This document shows, in pieces, positions 8,898-17,441 of a stretch of DNA of 64,000 nucleotides (within the stretch, counting starts at the first letter, position 1; every line of letters begins with the position of its first letter). The position numbers were made by a program, and so were the translations under genes. This DNA comes from Chitinophaga sp. Ak27 (GTDB lineage: Bacteria; Bacteroidota; Bacteroidia; Chitinophagales; Chitinophagaceae): positions 496,001-560,000 of the forward strand of contig NZ_JABAOB010000004.1 of NCBI RefSeq assembly GCF_012726295.1, given 5' to 3'. Under the pieces are notes generated by a model. The model searched no databases and was not told the DNA's origin. It was given only the letters and a program-made list of their open reading frames with translations.

Positions 8898-11192
8898 CTA
8901 ATTTTTAATGTCAGATGATTTTATTTGAATGATCACCAGTTTAGACGTGGGCGTATTGCTTTTGTCTGCCACGCTGTCAACAGGGACCAGCACATTGGTT
9001 TCCGGGAAATAGGTAGCGGTGCACTTTTCCGGGATATCATAGGCTACAATAATGAAGCCATAAGCGACACGCTCCGTTTGCCCATGATAGTTATACAGGT
9101 CCACTACCTGTCCCGGTTGAAATCCGCCGTCAGCAATGTCTTTGGGATGCATGAATATCACCCGCCTTTCATGGTATACACCGCGGTAACGGTCATCCAG
9201 TCCATAGATAGTAGTATTAAACTGATCATGACTGCGAATCGTCATCATCATATACTCGCCGGCAGCCAATGGGGTGTTGAGTACGGGCGCTATATTAAAA
9301 TTAGCTTTACCGGTAAGGGTATTGAACTGTCCCTTCCTGGCGCCGTTGGGGAGGTAAAAGCCTCCCGGATGTCTTACCCGTTGATTATATTGATCGAAGC
9401 CGGGAATTATTTTTTCAATATCGTTCCGGATATGATCATAATGTTTGGCGTAATCATGCCAGGGTACGCGGGTATCTTTTCCGAACAATGCAGTAGCCAG
9501 CTCACAGATGATGACAGGCTCACTTTTCAGGTGTTCCGATATCGGGTGCAGGTTCCCTTTCGACATTTGGATGACGCCCATTGAATTTTCGCAGGTCACA
9601 AACTGGGCCTCTTCGTGGAGCATGTCTTTATCGCTACGGCCCAGGCAAGGCAGAATAATGGCTTCTTTACCATGTACAACGTGGCTGCGGTTTAATTTCG
9701 TAGATACGTGTACGGTAAGATCACAGTTACGCAGTGCGGCGGCAGTATATAAAGTGTCCGGTGTAGCAGATAGAAAATTACCTCCCATGGCCATGAAAAC
9801 TTTTGCCTGGCCCTTGTGCATGGCATGGATGGCGTGTACTACATCATGCCCGTGTGCGCGGGGCGGATCAAATCCGTATACCGCCTGTATTTTATCGAGG
9901 AAGGCATCGGTTGGTTGTTCGTAAATGCCCATGGTTCTATCGCCCTGTACGTTGCTATGTCCGCGTACGGGGCAGGTTCCGGCGCCGGGCTTACCTATGC
10001 TGCCTTTCAATAGCAGGAGGTTGACCACTTCCCGGATGGTATCTACAGCATTTTTATGCTGGGTAAGGCCCATGGCCCAGCAGGCAATTATTTTCTTTTT
10101 ATGGAAAAGAGCTGCTGCAGCGGCTTCTATCAGTACAGGGTCCACGCCACTGTCGGCCATCAGCTGTGATAGCTGCTGTGTTTTCAGGTGCTGGATATAG
10201 TTATTGTATCCTTTGGTTTGGCTGGCAATAAATGCGTTGTCAAACACGGTACCCGGATGACGTTCTTCTTCCTGTAACAGCAGCAGGGACAAGGCTTTAA
10301 CCAGGGCCATGTCGCCGTTGATCTTTACCTGTAGAAAAATATCGGTGAGATGTGTTTCTATCTGCAATACCCCCTTTACCGTTTGCGGGTTAAGGAAGTT
10401 GAGCAGTCCTGTTTCTTTAAGTGGATTAACTGCGATAATCGTTGCGCCGTTTGCTTTGGCTTTCTGGAGGGCCGTGAGCATGCGGGGGTGATTGGTGCCC
10501 GGATTTTGTCCTAGTATAATAATCACTTCTGCCTCGTGAATATCCTCCAGGGTTACAGATCCTTTTCCTATGCCCAGGGAGTCGTTGAGCGCTACGCCAC
10601 TGGATTCATGACACATGTTAGAACAGTCGGGCAGGTTGTTGGTACCATATTCCCGTACCATCAACTGGTAAAGAAAGGCAGCTTCATTGCTGGTTCTGCC
10701 GGAGGTATAAAATATGGCTTCATTGGGCGAGGATAGGTGCTTGAGATGGGAGGCAATACGTTGGTAGGCGTTTTCCCAGGAGATGGGGCTATAGTGGGTA
10801 GCTCCTTCGGCCAGGTACATGGGTTGGGCTATCCTGCCTTTTTTACCTATCTCATAATCGGTTAGGTCGCCGAGTGCAGCGATGCTATGTTGCGCAAAAA
10901 AGTCGGGCGTCAGCTTCTTAGTGGTGGCTTCTTCGGCAATCGCTTTAGCGCCGTTTTCGCAGTATTCGGCAATCCCGGATCGTTCATCATCAGGATCGGG
11001 CCACGCGCAGCCGGGGCAGTCGTACCCGTCTTTCTGGTTCAGTTTCAGTAATGCTTTCATGCCACGAAAGGCATTCATTTCCTCCAGCACATGCCGCATA
11101 CTGGATATTACTGCCGGGATACCCGCTGCTACTGTTTTTGGTGGCCCGAGCTTAATGCCGGTAAACTTTACGGGATTTTCTGCACTATCCAT
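8898..11192 (-). CDS. FdhF/YdeP-family molybdopterin oxidoreductase
   Basis: 764 residues from ATG 11192, chosen because that ATG overlaps the fdhD stop codon (ATGGATAG, the TAG being the fdhD stop) and gives MDSAENPVKFTG; in-frame ATGs up to 11219 lie inside fdhD. Early conserved motif YDCPGCAWPDPDD (about 55-67). Mo-bis-MGD-binding segments include NMCHESSGVALNDSLG, ILGQNPGTNHPRM, GAGTCPVRGHSNVQG and a C-terminal dinucleotide-binding domain with TIRSHDQFNTTIYG. YdeP of E. coli is linked to acid resistance, but the substrate of the family is not established. Cytoplasmic, no Tat signal. The neighbour FdhD supplies sulfur to the cofactor, which supports a working Mo enzyme. Confidence 0.9.
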   Translation of the reverse strand: MDSAENPVKFTGIKLGPPKTVAAGIPAVISSMRHVLEEMNAFRGMKALLKLNQKDGYDCPGCAWPDPDDERSGIAEYCENGAKAIAEEATTKKLTPDFFAQHSIAALGDLTDYEIGKKGRIAQPMYLAEGATHYSPISWENAYQRIASHLKHLSSPNEAIFYTSGRTSNEAAFLYQLMVREYGTNNLPDCSNMCHESSGVALNDSLGIGKGSVTLEDIHEAEVIIILGQNPGTNHPRMLTALQKAKANGATIIAVNPLKETGLLNFLNPQTVKGVLQIETHLTDIFLQVKINGDMALVKALSLLLLQEEERHPGTVFDNAFIASQTKGYNNYIQHLKTQQLSQLMADSGVDPVLIEAAAAALFHKKKIIACWAMGLTQHKNAVDTIREVVNLLLLKGSIGKPGAGTCPVRGHSNVQGDRTMGIYEQPTDAFLDKIQAVYGFDPPRAHGHDVVHAIHAMHKGQAKVFMAMGGNFLSATPDTLYTAAALRNCDLTVHVSTKLNRSHVVHGKEAIILPCLGRSDKDMLHEEAQFVTCENSMGVIQMSKGNLHPISEHLKSEPVIICELATALFGKDTRVPWHDYAKHYDHIRNDIEKIIPGFDQYNQRVRHPGGFYLPNGARKGQFNTLTGKANFNIAPVLNTPLAAGEYMMMTIRSHDQFNTTIYGLDDRYRGVYHERRVIFMHPKDIADGGFQPGQVVDLYNYHGQTERVAYGFIIVAYDIPEKCTATYFPETNVLVPVDSVADKSNTPTSKLVIIQIKSSDIKN

Positions 11193-12033
11193 GTTGGGTG
11201 GTATTTTGTGGAACATCAATAGTGGCGGCGCCGCTATAGATATTAAAACGATCTTCTTTCAGGAAACCTACGAGGGTAATATGCCATTGTTCCGCCATTT
11301 TCACTGCCAGGCTGGAAGGGGCGCCAATAGCGGCTATCACCGGGATGTGGGCCATGGCTGCTTTCTGGATCAGCTCAAACCCCGCACGCCCGCTGAGCAG
11401 CAAACCATATTGCTGCAGGGACAACGATGATTGCTGTATGGCGGCGCCGATTACTTTGTCGACTGCGTTATGCCGGCCAATATCTTCCCGCAGCAGCAAT
11501 AATTGCCCGCTGTCGTTAAACAAGGCGGCGGCATGAAGGCCCCCGGTGCTGTCAAATACCGATTGCTGATGCCGGAGTAAGTCCGGGAGCCGGAGCAGGG
11601 AAGGAGCTGACAGGGTGAAAGTATGCTCACCAACATTCACGGCCGTACGAATAGACGACAGGTTGGTTTTACCGCAAACGCCGCAGGCGGCCGTAGCCGC
11701 AAAGTTGCGTTGTACTTGTCCTAATCGCGCGTTGACCGAAGGTTTGAGGTGTACGGTGGCAATGTCGCCATCCTCAGTAGATGATAAAATAACTTCCTGG
11801 ATATCATCACTATGGGAAATGATACCTTCTGTAAATAAAAAGCCGGCAGCCAGTTCCATATCATTGCCGGGCGTACGCATGGTAACGGATATGTTTTGCT
11901 GCCGGCGATTATGAGAAGGCCCATGTACCAGCCTGATTTCGAGCGGGTCTTCTGTAGCGAGGGTATCATTGGTGTCGGTGAATCCTGCCGCAGCTACTTT
12001 TCTGACGCGGGTATGAACAATAGCATTTGTCAT
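11185..12033 (-). CDS. fdhD: Formate dehydrogenase accessory sulfurtransferase FdhD
   Basis: 282 residues. FdhD transfers sulfur from a cysteine desulfurase to the molybdenum cofactor before insertion into formate-dehydrogenase-type enzymes. Visible signatures are the catalytic CGVCGK loop (about 121-126, the CxxC pair), LAAGFLFTEGII and the C-terminal blocks RHNAVDKVIGAA and GRAGFELIQKAAMAHIP. It sits 8 nt downstream of the MDR oxidoreductase gene and overlaps the start of the YdeP-type gene by 8 nt, so maturation factor and client are translationally linked. Confidence 0.96.
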   Translation of the reverse strand: MTNAIVHTRVRKVAAAGFTDTNDTLATEDPLEIRLVHGPSHNRRQQNISVTMRTPGNDMELAAGFLFTEGIISHSDDIQEVILSSTEDGDIATVHLKPSVNARLGQVQRNFAATAACGVCGKTNLSSIRTAVNVGEHTFTLSAPSLLRLPDLLRHQQSVFDSTGGLHAAALFNDSGQLLLLREDIGRHNAVDKVIGAAIQQSSLSLQQYGLLLSGRAGFELIQKAAMAHIPVIAAIGAPSSLAVKMAEQWHITLVGFLKEDRFNIYSGAATIDVPQNTTQHG

Positions 12034-12041
12034 ACGTAAAA

Positions 12042-13052
12042 TTACACTTTCACTACCATCTTACCGCTGTTTTTCCCGGAAAATAATCCCAGTAAGGCAT
12101 TGGGTAACTGGTCGAAACCTTCTATTACTGTTTCGGTATATTTTATCTGGCCCGCTTTTATCCATTCCGACAGTTGTTTCACGCCCTCTCCGAACCGGGC
12201 GGAGTAATTACCGATCGTGAAACCCTGCATCAGCACACTCCGTGTAACCATGAGCGGCTGAATGCGCGGGCCAACCGGTACTTCGGTAACGTTGTACAAC
12301 GCTATCTGCCCACACAGCGGCACCCTGGCGAAGAAGTTCAGATGTCTCATCACGGCATCGGAAATGTCGCCTCCCACGTTATCGAAATATACATCTATAC
12401 CATTGGGGCATACGGCGGCAATGGCGGCATCCAGGTTAGGGTTGTCTTTATAGTCGATAGCGGCATCGAAATGAAAGGTATCTGTGAGCAGCTTTACTTT
12501 TTCCGCGCCGCCAGCAATACCCACCGCGCGGCAGCCCATTATTTTGGCGATTTGTCCTACGATAATCCCTACTGCGCCAGCAGCACCGGATACCACCACT
12601 GTTTCACCCGCTTTGGGTTTACCGATATCTACCAGGCCAAAATAGGCCGTTAGTCCCGGTACGCCCAGGAGGCCCAGGTAATAGGTAGGAGGAATGCTAT
12701 GGTCAATTTTCCGGAGATGGGTACCTGGAAAGATAGCTGCTGTAGCCCAGGGAAGAAAAGGACGGGCGCCCGTAGCCATGACCAGGTCTCCGGTTTTAAA
12801 TTGATCGTCCCGGCTGGTAATAACTTCCCCTACGCCTGCGCTCTCAATAGGCTCTCCTACCTGGAAGGGCGGGATATAGGATTTAGCGTCGTTCATACGG
12901 CCACGCATATACGGATCTACCGAAAAGTAAAGCGGTTTTACCAGTACTTCTCCATGCTGTGGCTCCCGGAGACTGCTTTTAACGGTGTTAAAGGTATGAT
13001 CGTCTGGTAACCCCTGGGGACGGGAAGCCAGCAGGATTTGTTTAATTTGCAT
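12042..13052 (-). CDS. NADP-dependent MDR oxidoreductase (CurA / leukotriene B4 dehydrogenase type)
   Basis: 336 residues from ATG 13052 (MQIKQILLASRPQG). A longer in-frame extension to 13292 is rejected because it is proline-rich, unlike the family, and runs through the divergent metallopeptidase start. The GroES-like N-terminal domain has VDPYMRGRM, and the Rossmann domain has VVSGAAGAVGIIVGQIAK and the KVKLLTDTFHFDAAIDYK NADP-specificity region. There are no zinc ligands. Family members reduce alkenal/one double bonds with NADPH. It is first in the operon with fdhD, the YdeP-type gene and the glycolipid-binding-family gene, which may point to detoxification of reactive carbonyls; that link is inference. 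Confidence 0.9.
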   Translation of the reverse strand: MQIKQILLASRPQGLPDDHTFNTVKSSLREPQHGEVLVKPLYFSVDPYMRGRMNDAKSYIPPFQVGEPIESAGVGEVITSRDDQFKTGDLVMATGARPFLPWATAAIFPGTHLRKIDHSIPPTYYLGLLGVPGLTAYFGLVDIGKPKAGETVVVSGAAGAVGIIVGQIAKIMGCRAVGIAGGAEKVKLLTDTFHFDAAIDYKDNPNLDAAIAAVCPNGIDVYFDNVGGDISDAVMRHLNFFARVPLCGQIALYNVTEVPVGPRIQPLMVTRSVLMQGFTIGNYSARFGEGVKQLSEWIKAGQIKYTETVIEGFDQLPNALLGLFSGKNSGKMVVKV

Positions 13053-13191
13053 ACGATGGTATTTTGGCGTTAATAAACGTGCTCCAATAATAACAGTACC
13101 GGGATGTTTTTGTTTAGCATAAAAGCCCTGCATATGAAAGAAAAATGTACATTCGGGGTAAGAAACTTCACCCTTAAATTTTAGATCTACT

Positions 13192-14055
13192 ATGCGTCTT
13201 GATGATGAAGAAATGAGCGACAACGTCGAGAAACGTACCGGTGGCGGTATGCGCAATATTGGTATTGGCGGCGGTATCGGCGGTATTATCATTATAGTAC
13301 TGGCGCTGCTCTTTAAGCAGGACCCTCAACAGGTGATGCAGGCCGTACAGCAAGCACAGGGTCCCGGCCAGGGACAGGGTACCTCTGAGAAGCTGACCAA
13401 AGAAAATGCATCACCCTTTGAAATCATGTCTTCCAAAGTATTACGCAGCACCGAGCGGGTATGGAAGCTGGAATTCCAGGAAAGGAACAAAACTTATGAA
13501 GTGCCTGGTATGGTATCTTTTGAAAAAGGAACAGAATCTGGTTGCGGCTTTGCAGAATCGGCCATGGGCCCATTCTATTGCCCGGCCGATCATAAGGTAT
13601 ACCTGGATGTTTCCTTTTTTGACGAGCTGGAACAACGTTTTGGGGTGAAGGGCGACTTTTCCAAGGCCTACGTAATTGCTCATGAGGTGGGTCATCACGT
13701 TCAAAATCTATTGGGCATCAGTGGGAAAATGCAGGCAATGCGTTCCCGGCTGAGCGAAAAAGAATATAACAAGTTGTCGGTGATGCTGGAACTGCAGGCC
13801 GATTTCCTGGCAGGAGTATGGGCCAGCCGCGCCAATAAAATCAAACCCTTCCTGGACCCGGGAGATATAGAGTCGGGGTTAAGTGCTGCCAGCGCCGTGG
13901 GGGATGATCGCCTGCAACAGGCAGCCACCGGGCAAGTAGTACCGGATGCTTTTACCCATGGCACCTCTGCTCAACGTATGTTCTGGTTTAAAAAAGGATT
14001 TGAATCAGGAGACGTTTCCCAGGGGGATACAGGTATTGGATTGGGAAGCTGGTAA
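13192..14055 (+). CDS. Neutral zinc metallopeptidase, YpfJ/PF04228 family
   Basis: 287 residues, the normal length for the YpfJ family. Order: a short acidic N-terminus (MRLDDEEMSDNVEKR), a glycine-rich membrane-spanning segment (about 25-43, IGGIIIIVLALLF), a Q-rich linker, then the peptidase domain. The zinc motif HEVGHHVQ (about 164-171) and a downstream glutamate in ELQADFLAGVWA are intact. A conserved GCGFAESAMGPFYCP segment precedes them. It is probably membrane-anchored with a periplasmic peptidase; substrates are unknown. It is transcribed away from the MDR gene and ends just before a strong bidirectional terminator. Confidence 0.93.
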   Translation: MRLDDEEMSDNVEKRTGGGMRNIGIGGGIGGIIIIVLALLFKQDPQQVMQAVQQAQGPGQGQGTSEKLTKENASPFEIMSSKVLRSTERVWKLEFQERNKTYEVPGMVSFEKGTESGCGFAESAMGPFYCPADHKVYLDVSFFDELEQRFGVKGDFSKAYVIAHEVGHHVQNLLGISGKMQAMRSRLSEKEYNKLSVMLELQADFLAGVWASRANKIKPFLDPGDIESGLSAASAVGDDRLQQAATGQVVPDAFTHGTSAQRMFWFKKGFESGDVSQGDTGIGLGSW

Positions 14056-14078
14056 ATATTTAAAAGACTTTAAAATAA

Positions 14079-14112
14079 AAAATTGGTCACGTGATATCAC
14101 GTGGCCAATTTT
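14079..14112. terminator. Bidirectional intrinsic terminator
   Basis: Arms 14079-14095 and 14096-14112 are complementary over nearly 17 bp around a GTGATATCAC centre (one G.U pair). They are flanked by an A-rich run on the left and a T-rich run on the right, so they can work in both directions. It separates the convergent metallopeptidase and pncB genes. Confidence 0.85.
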
Positions 14113-14122
14113 ATTTTGAGAT

Positions 14123-15289
14123 TTACATGGCCAGCATTTCCTTCGCCAATTCAATCATTTTTTCATCGCCGGTGTGTTTACCGTTTACATCAGAGAGTTT
14201 CACTACCGGCGTCCATCTGGGCGCGTCTTCCGGCAGAGCCTCGTACATTTTGATAACGATATTCAAGGCGGTAAGCCCTACGTCGTTAGTGAAGTTGGTG
14301 CCAATGCCGAACGACATGCCTATTTTACCGCGGCAATAGTCGGCAATATGCGCTACTTTATCATAATTCAGCCCATCTGAGAAGATGATCGTTTTGCTGA
14401 GCGGATTCACGCCCTTACTGATGTAATGGGCAATGGTCTGCTCTGCAAACAGGATTGGATCGCCGCTATCGTGGCGTACACCGTCAAATAGTTTCGCGAA
14501 TTTTTTGTCAAATTGTTCGAAGAAAACGGCCGAAGTATAGGTGTCTGACAAAGCAATGCCCAAATCTCCCCGGTATACCTGTACCCAGTTTTCCAATCCC
14601 AGCATATTGGCCATTTTAAAACCGTATTTAGCCGCATGAAACATAAACCATTCGTGTGCATGGGTACCTACCGGTTTCACACCATTGCGCATGGCCAGGT
14701 GTATATTGCTGGTGCCGATAAAACATCCTTCACCATATTGCCGCAAGGCTTTCACTACCAGTTGATGTACTGCCAGCGAATGCCGACGCCGGGTGCCAAA
14801 ATCGGCGATGGTAATGCCCATCTGTTTATATTTTTCAATTTTCTCACGGGTAATTCGGGTTACCTCAGCATCACTGACCCTTTGTTGCCCTGTGAGCTGA
14901 TAATACAATTCACAGATCAGCGACATCAGGGGTACTTCCCATAGAATGGTTCGGTACCAGTATCCATCAGCGTGTACTTCCAGTTCTTCCCCATGCTGCG
15001 AAATATATACCTCGGAAGGATTGTAGCGGTATCCCTGGAGAAAATCGAGGTAGGTAGGATCCAGGTAGGGACAGGTGAGCTGCAGGAATTCTTTTTCTTC
15101 TGCCGTTAGCTGTAACTGGGCCATATCGTTCACCGCTGCTCTCAATGCCTCTGCAAAGCCAGGCGGAAACGAATGCTTGCCCCGGTTGATAAAGGTATAA
15201 CGGGCGCGCGCCTTCGGAAACAGTTTAACCACTCCATGCTGCATGGTGAATTTGTAGAAGTCATTGTCGAGAATCGATGTCAGGATCAT
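14123..15289 (-). CDS. pncB: Nicotinate phosphoribosyltransferase
   Basis: 388 residues, close to the short bacterial PncB form (about 400). It makes nicotinate mononucleotide from nicotinate and PRPP with ATP hydrolysis, feeding NAD salvage. The N-terminus LDNDFYKFTMQHGVVKLFP is nearly diagnostic. Also visible are FGTRRRHSLAVH with the phosphorylated-His region, GTSNIHLAMRNGVKPVGTHAHEW, VRHDSGDP and IGTNFTNDVG. Cytoplasmic, single-gene unit, convergent with the metallopeptidase. Start ATG at 15289. Confidence 0.97.
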   Translation of the reverse strand: MILTSILDNDFYKFTMQHGVVKLFPKARARYTFINRGKHSFPPGFAEALRAAVNDMAQLQLTAEEKEFLQLTCPYLDPTYLDFLQGYRYNPSEVYISQHGEELEVHADGYWYRTILWEVPLMSLICELYYQLTGQQRVSDAEVTRITREKIEKYKQMGITIADFGTRRRHSLAVHQLVVKALRQYGEGCFIGTSNIHLAMRNGVKPVGTHAHEWFMFHAAKYGFKMANMLGLENWVQVYRGDLGIALSDTYTSAVFFEQFDKKFAKLFDGVRHDSGDPILFAEQTIAHYISKGVNPLSKTIIFSDGLNYDKVAHIADYCRGKIGMSFGIGTNFTNDVGLTALNIVIKMYEALPEDAPRWTPVVKLSDVNGKHTGDEKMIELAKEMLAM

Positions 15290-15319
15290 GGTCTGTTATT
15301 TAGATTCACAATAATATTA

Positions 15320-15327
15320 TATTTTTG
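15320..15327 (+). promoter_or_regulatory. -7 box of the GRAM-like gene
   Basis: TATTTTTG matches TAnnTTTG exactly and lies 22 nt before the ATG at 15350. No convincing TTG is seen at the -33 position. Confidence 0.5.
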
Positions 15328-15349
15328 CGGCTAACCATATTGTTAATCA

Positions 15350-15748
15350 ATGCAACGAACCATCAAAGTTAAATGGCCCCTTAACCCACAGGAAACCATT
15401 TTGTACAAAGTGAATGCAGTTTACATCAAGAACAGCTGGAATGCCAAGCAAGGTGCCTTGTATCTGACCAATGAACGAATTGTTTTTGAAGCTAAGCCGA
15501 TGCTGATGTTTCTCTTATTTGGCGTTATTGGCTGGCTGCTTACCCGCAACAAGAAAGCGATCGAATTCTCCTTATCGGATATTACAGACTTCCAGAGAAC
15601 TAAACATGGGTTCAACAAAAAAGTTGCCTCCTTTAGTGTAATCGATGGGGCTAACTATCGCTTTGGTATCGGCGGTAAGTGGGAGGCTTTTGATCTTGCC
15701 TACCAGAAAGCTATGCTGGATGTACAGCCACTCTTTAGTGTAAAATAG
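15350..15748 (+). CDS. GRAM/PH-like domain protein
   Basis: 132 residues. The pattern GALYLTNERIVFEAKP followed by FSLSDITDFQRTKHGF is that of bacterial GRAM/PH-like domains (a strand, then T..R..F, then the I...D strand). A hydrophobic stretch (about 50-64, MLMFLLFGVIGWLL) interrupts the two halves and may be a membrane hairpin. The function is not known; such domains often bind lipids or act as stand-alone adapters. It stands alone behind a clear -7 box, between divergent pncB and a small membrane/DinB cluster. Confidence 0.72.
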   Translation: MQRTIKVKWPLNPQETILYKVNAVYIKNSWNAKQGALYLTNERIVFEAKPMLMFLLFGVIGWLLTRNKKAIEFSLSDITDFQRTKHGFNKKVASFSVIDGANYRFGIGGKWEAFDLAYQKAMLDVQPLFSVK

Positions 15749-15841
15749 ATCTTTCCCACTAGTACTGTTATATTTGACATGATTCACATTGCCGTTATGT
15801 CCTTTGCAGGGGCAATGTGAATCTTTCGCTATCTTTAGATT

Positions 15842-16288
15842 ATGCTTACCAGTATTTTAATCAATTTATTTGAGCGGGATCTCAGCAAGCTGGAACAGGA
15901 GATCGCTGCTTATGAAACCCAGGAAGGCATCTGGAAGGTGCCCGCTGGTATCAGCAATTCAGCCGGAACCCTGTGTCTGCACCTGTGTGGTAATCTGCAA
16001 CATTATGTAGGCGCCATACTTGGAAAGACAGGCTACCTGCGGGACCGTGACCGGGAATTCAGCGACCGGAACATTGCCAGGGAGGATTTGCTGGTATTGA
16101 TAGGCACTACCCGCCGTGTTACATTAACCGTGATTGCCGACCTGACAGCGGAAGACCTGGAGAAAGTATACCCGGAGAAGGTATTCTCGGGAACCATGTT
16201 TACCGGGCATTTCCTGGTACACCTGTGCACTCATCTTAATTACCATCTCGGCCAGATTAATTACCACCGCCGTTTAACCCAGTCGTAA
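15842..16288 (+). CDS. DinB-like four-helix protein (DUF1572 type)
   Basis: 148 residues, all-helical. The N-terminus (FERDLSKLEQEIAAYE) and the three spaced histidine positions expected of DinB/YfiT metal sites are visible: LCGNLQHYVG, then FLVHLCTHLNYHLGQINYHRR at the end. Family members bind a divalent metal; some are thiol transferases (bacillithiol, mycothiol), but most are uncharacterised. The PAP2 gene starts 4 nt after its stop, so the two are co-transcribed. Confidence 0.85.
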   Translation: MLTSILINLFERDLSKLEQEIAAYETQEGIWKVPAGISNSAGTLCLHLCGNLQHYVGAILGKTGYLRDRDREFSDRNIAREDLLVLIGTTRRVTLTVIADLTAEDLEKVYPEKVFSGTMFTGHFLVHLCTHLNYHLGQINYHRRLTQS

Positions 16289-16292
16289 ATTC

Positions 16293-16934
16293 ATGCGTGT
16301 TTTTCTGGAGCGCTTTAAACAGGTATACCAGCGGCTAATACTTTTTTTATGGCCATTGATAACCGTGCTGCTGGGAATATTGCTCGCCCGCTTGACGGTG
16401 AGCAGAACTACTGCGTACTTTTTTATCAATCATTTACATACTACGGCGGGAGACCTTATATTTCCCTATATCACGGAATTGGGCAGTACGGTGGCTGCCA
16501 TCTTGCTGAGCACAGCGTTGTTGGTATTTCGCAGGCGTATAGGTATGGTACTTGGTTCTGCTTATCTTTTTACAGCTGCCATTGGCGGCGTATTAAAAAT
16601 ATGGATTGGTTTTCCCCGTCCGCACCGTTATTTCGAACATCGTTTGCATGATATTTATTTTGTGCCTGGCGTACAAGTACTCGACAACTTCAGAAGTTTT
16701 CCTTCCGGTCATACCATTTGTGCTTTTACGGCAGCTACAGTATTGGCCTACTATGCCCGCAGCAAGTACTGGTCATTGCTTTACCTGGTGCTGGCTATGC
16801 TGGTGGGATATTCCCGCATGTATATGAGTCAGCATTTCCTGGAGGATGTGACGGCAGGCGCTATGATAGGCGTCTTTTTCACGATGGTCTGGCTAAGCAT
16901 CTTTGGCGGAAAGGAAGAGCAGCTATCACGATAA
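16293..16934 (+). CDS. PAP2-family phosphatase (membrane)
   Basis: 213 residues with about five or six hydrophobic helices. The phosphatase signature is split as usual: KIWIGFPRPHRYF (motif 1, K...RP), SFPSGHTICAF (motif 2, PSGH) and SRMYMSQHFLEDVTAGA (motif 3, SR....H...D). It should dephosphorylate a lipid phosphate such as undecaprenyl pyrophosphate or phosphatidylglycerol phosphate on the outer face of the inner membrane. The stop overlaps the last codons of the minus-strand gene at 16926 by 9 bp. A second PAP2 protein is encoded 1 kb further on. Confidence 0.93.
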   Translation: MRVFLERFKQVYQRLILFLWPLITVLLGILLARLTVSRTTAYFFINHLHTTAGDLIFPYITELGSTVAAILLSTALLVFRRRIGMVLGSAYLFTAAIGGVLKIWIGFPRPHRYFEHRLHDIYFVPGVQVLDNFRSFPSGHTICAFTAATVLAYYARSKYWSLLYLVLAMLVGYSRMYMSQHFLEDVTAGAMIGVFFTMVWLSIFGGKEEQLSR

Positions 16935-17441
16935 AAGGTCCTTTCGGACTTCCATGGCCTGTATCAGGGAGTGCTGATGCTGGTGAAGGAGATCATTGCC
17001 TAGCATGGCAGGAGCTGCTTTCGTTTTTCCCTTGTAATGTACCGGCGCAGGTATATATCTTGCCCATAATATTTCATAACCGATATAAATCTGGTATTTC
17101 CCTTCCCGAACGTGATCGCTGTGTCCGAGCCGGCGCTCTTCGCCGGGCGCAAGGTTTTCAATCAGGCGCGCCTGCCGCGTGGTGCCCATCGCTGTGGTAA
17201 TCACCTGATCTACCGCCACGGTCATAAATCGCTTATCCGACATATTTTTAACGCTACGGAGATATTTGGAAACACTGAATACGCTATTGGACGCGCCTAC
17301 GATGCGTACGGTATGTATCGCATCTTCTCCAGGAACAGGTTTTAACCGTTTCCTTTTTATGCGGGCCTGTCGCAAACTACAGGTTCTGAAATGAATATAC
17401 CATAGGGTGAAAAAGGAAAAAATAATGACCGGAACGTACAT
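16926..17441 (-). CDS. Hypothetical membrane-anchored protein
   Basis: 171 residues of no family I recognise. One N-terminal helix (about 3-17, VPVIIFSFFTLWYIHF) is followed by a basic patch (RQARIKRKRLKPVPGE) and a soluble C-terminal domain with VRIVGASNSVFSVSKYL and KYQIYIGYEILWARY. This suggests a type-II or tail-in signal-anchor protein. The frame is long, the composition is protein-like, and nothing competes on the other strand except a shadow. It overlaps the PAP2 gene tail-to-tail by 9 bp. It could be lineage-specific. Confidence 0.6.
   Translation of the reverse strand: MYVPVIIFSFFTLWYIHFRTCSLRQARIKRKRLKPVPGEDAIHTVRIVGASNSVFSVSKYLRSVKNMSDKRFMTVAVDQVITTAMGTTRQARLIENLAPGEERRLGHSDHVREGKYQIYIGYEILWARYIPAPVHYKGKTKAAPAMLGNDLLHQHQHSLIQAMEVRKDLLS

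Noticed and set aside
13053..13292. N-terminal extension of the MDR oxidoreductase frame
   Set aside because: The extension is proline-rich, unlike the family, and overlaps the start of the divergent metallopeptidase gene; ATG 13052 gives the normal N-terminus.
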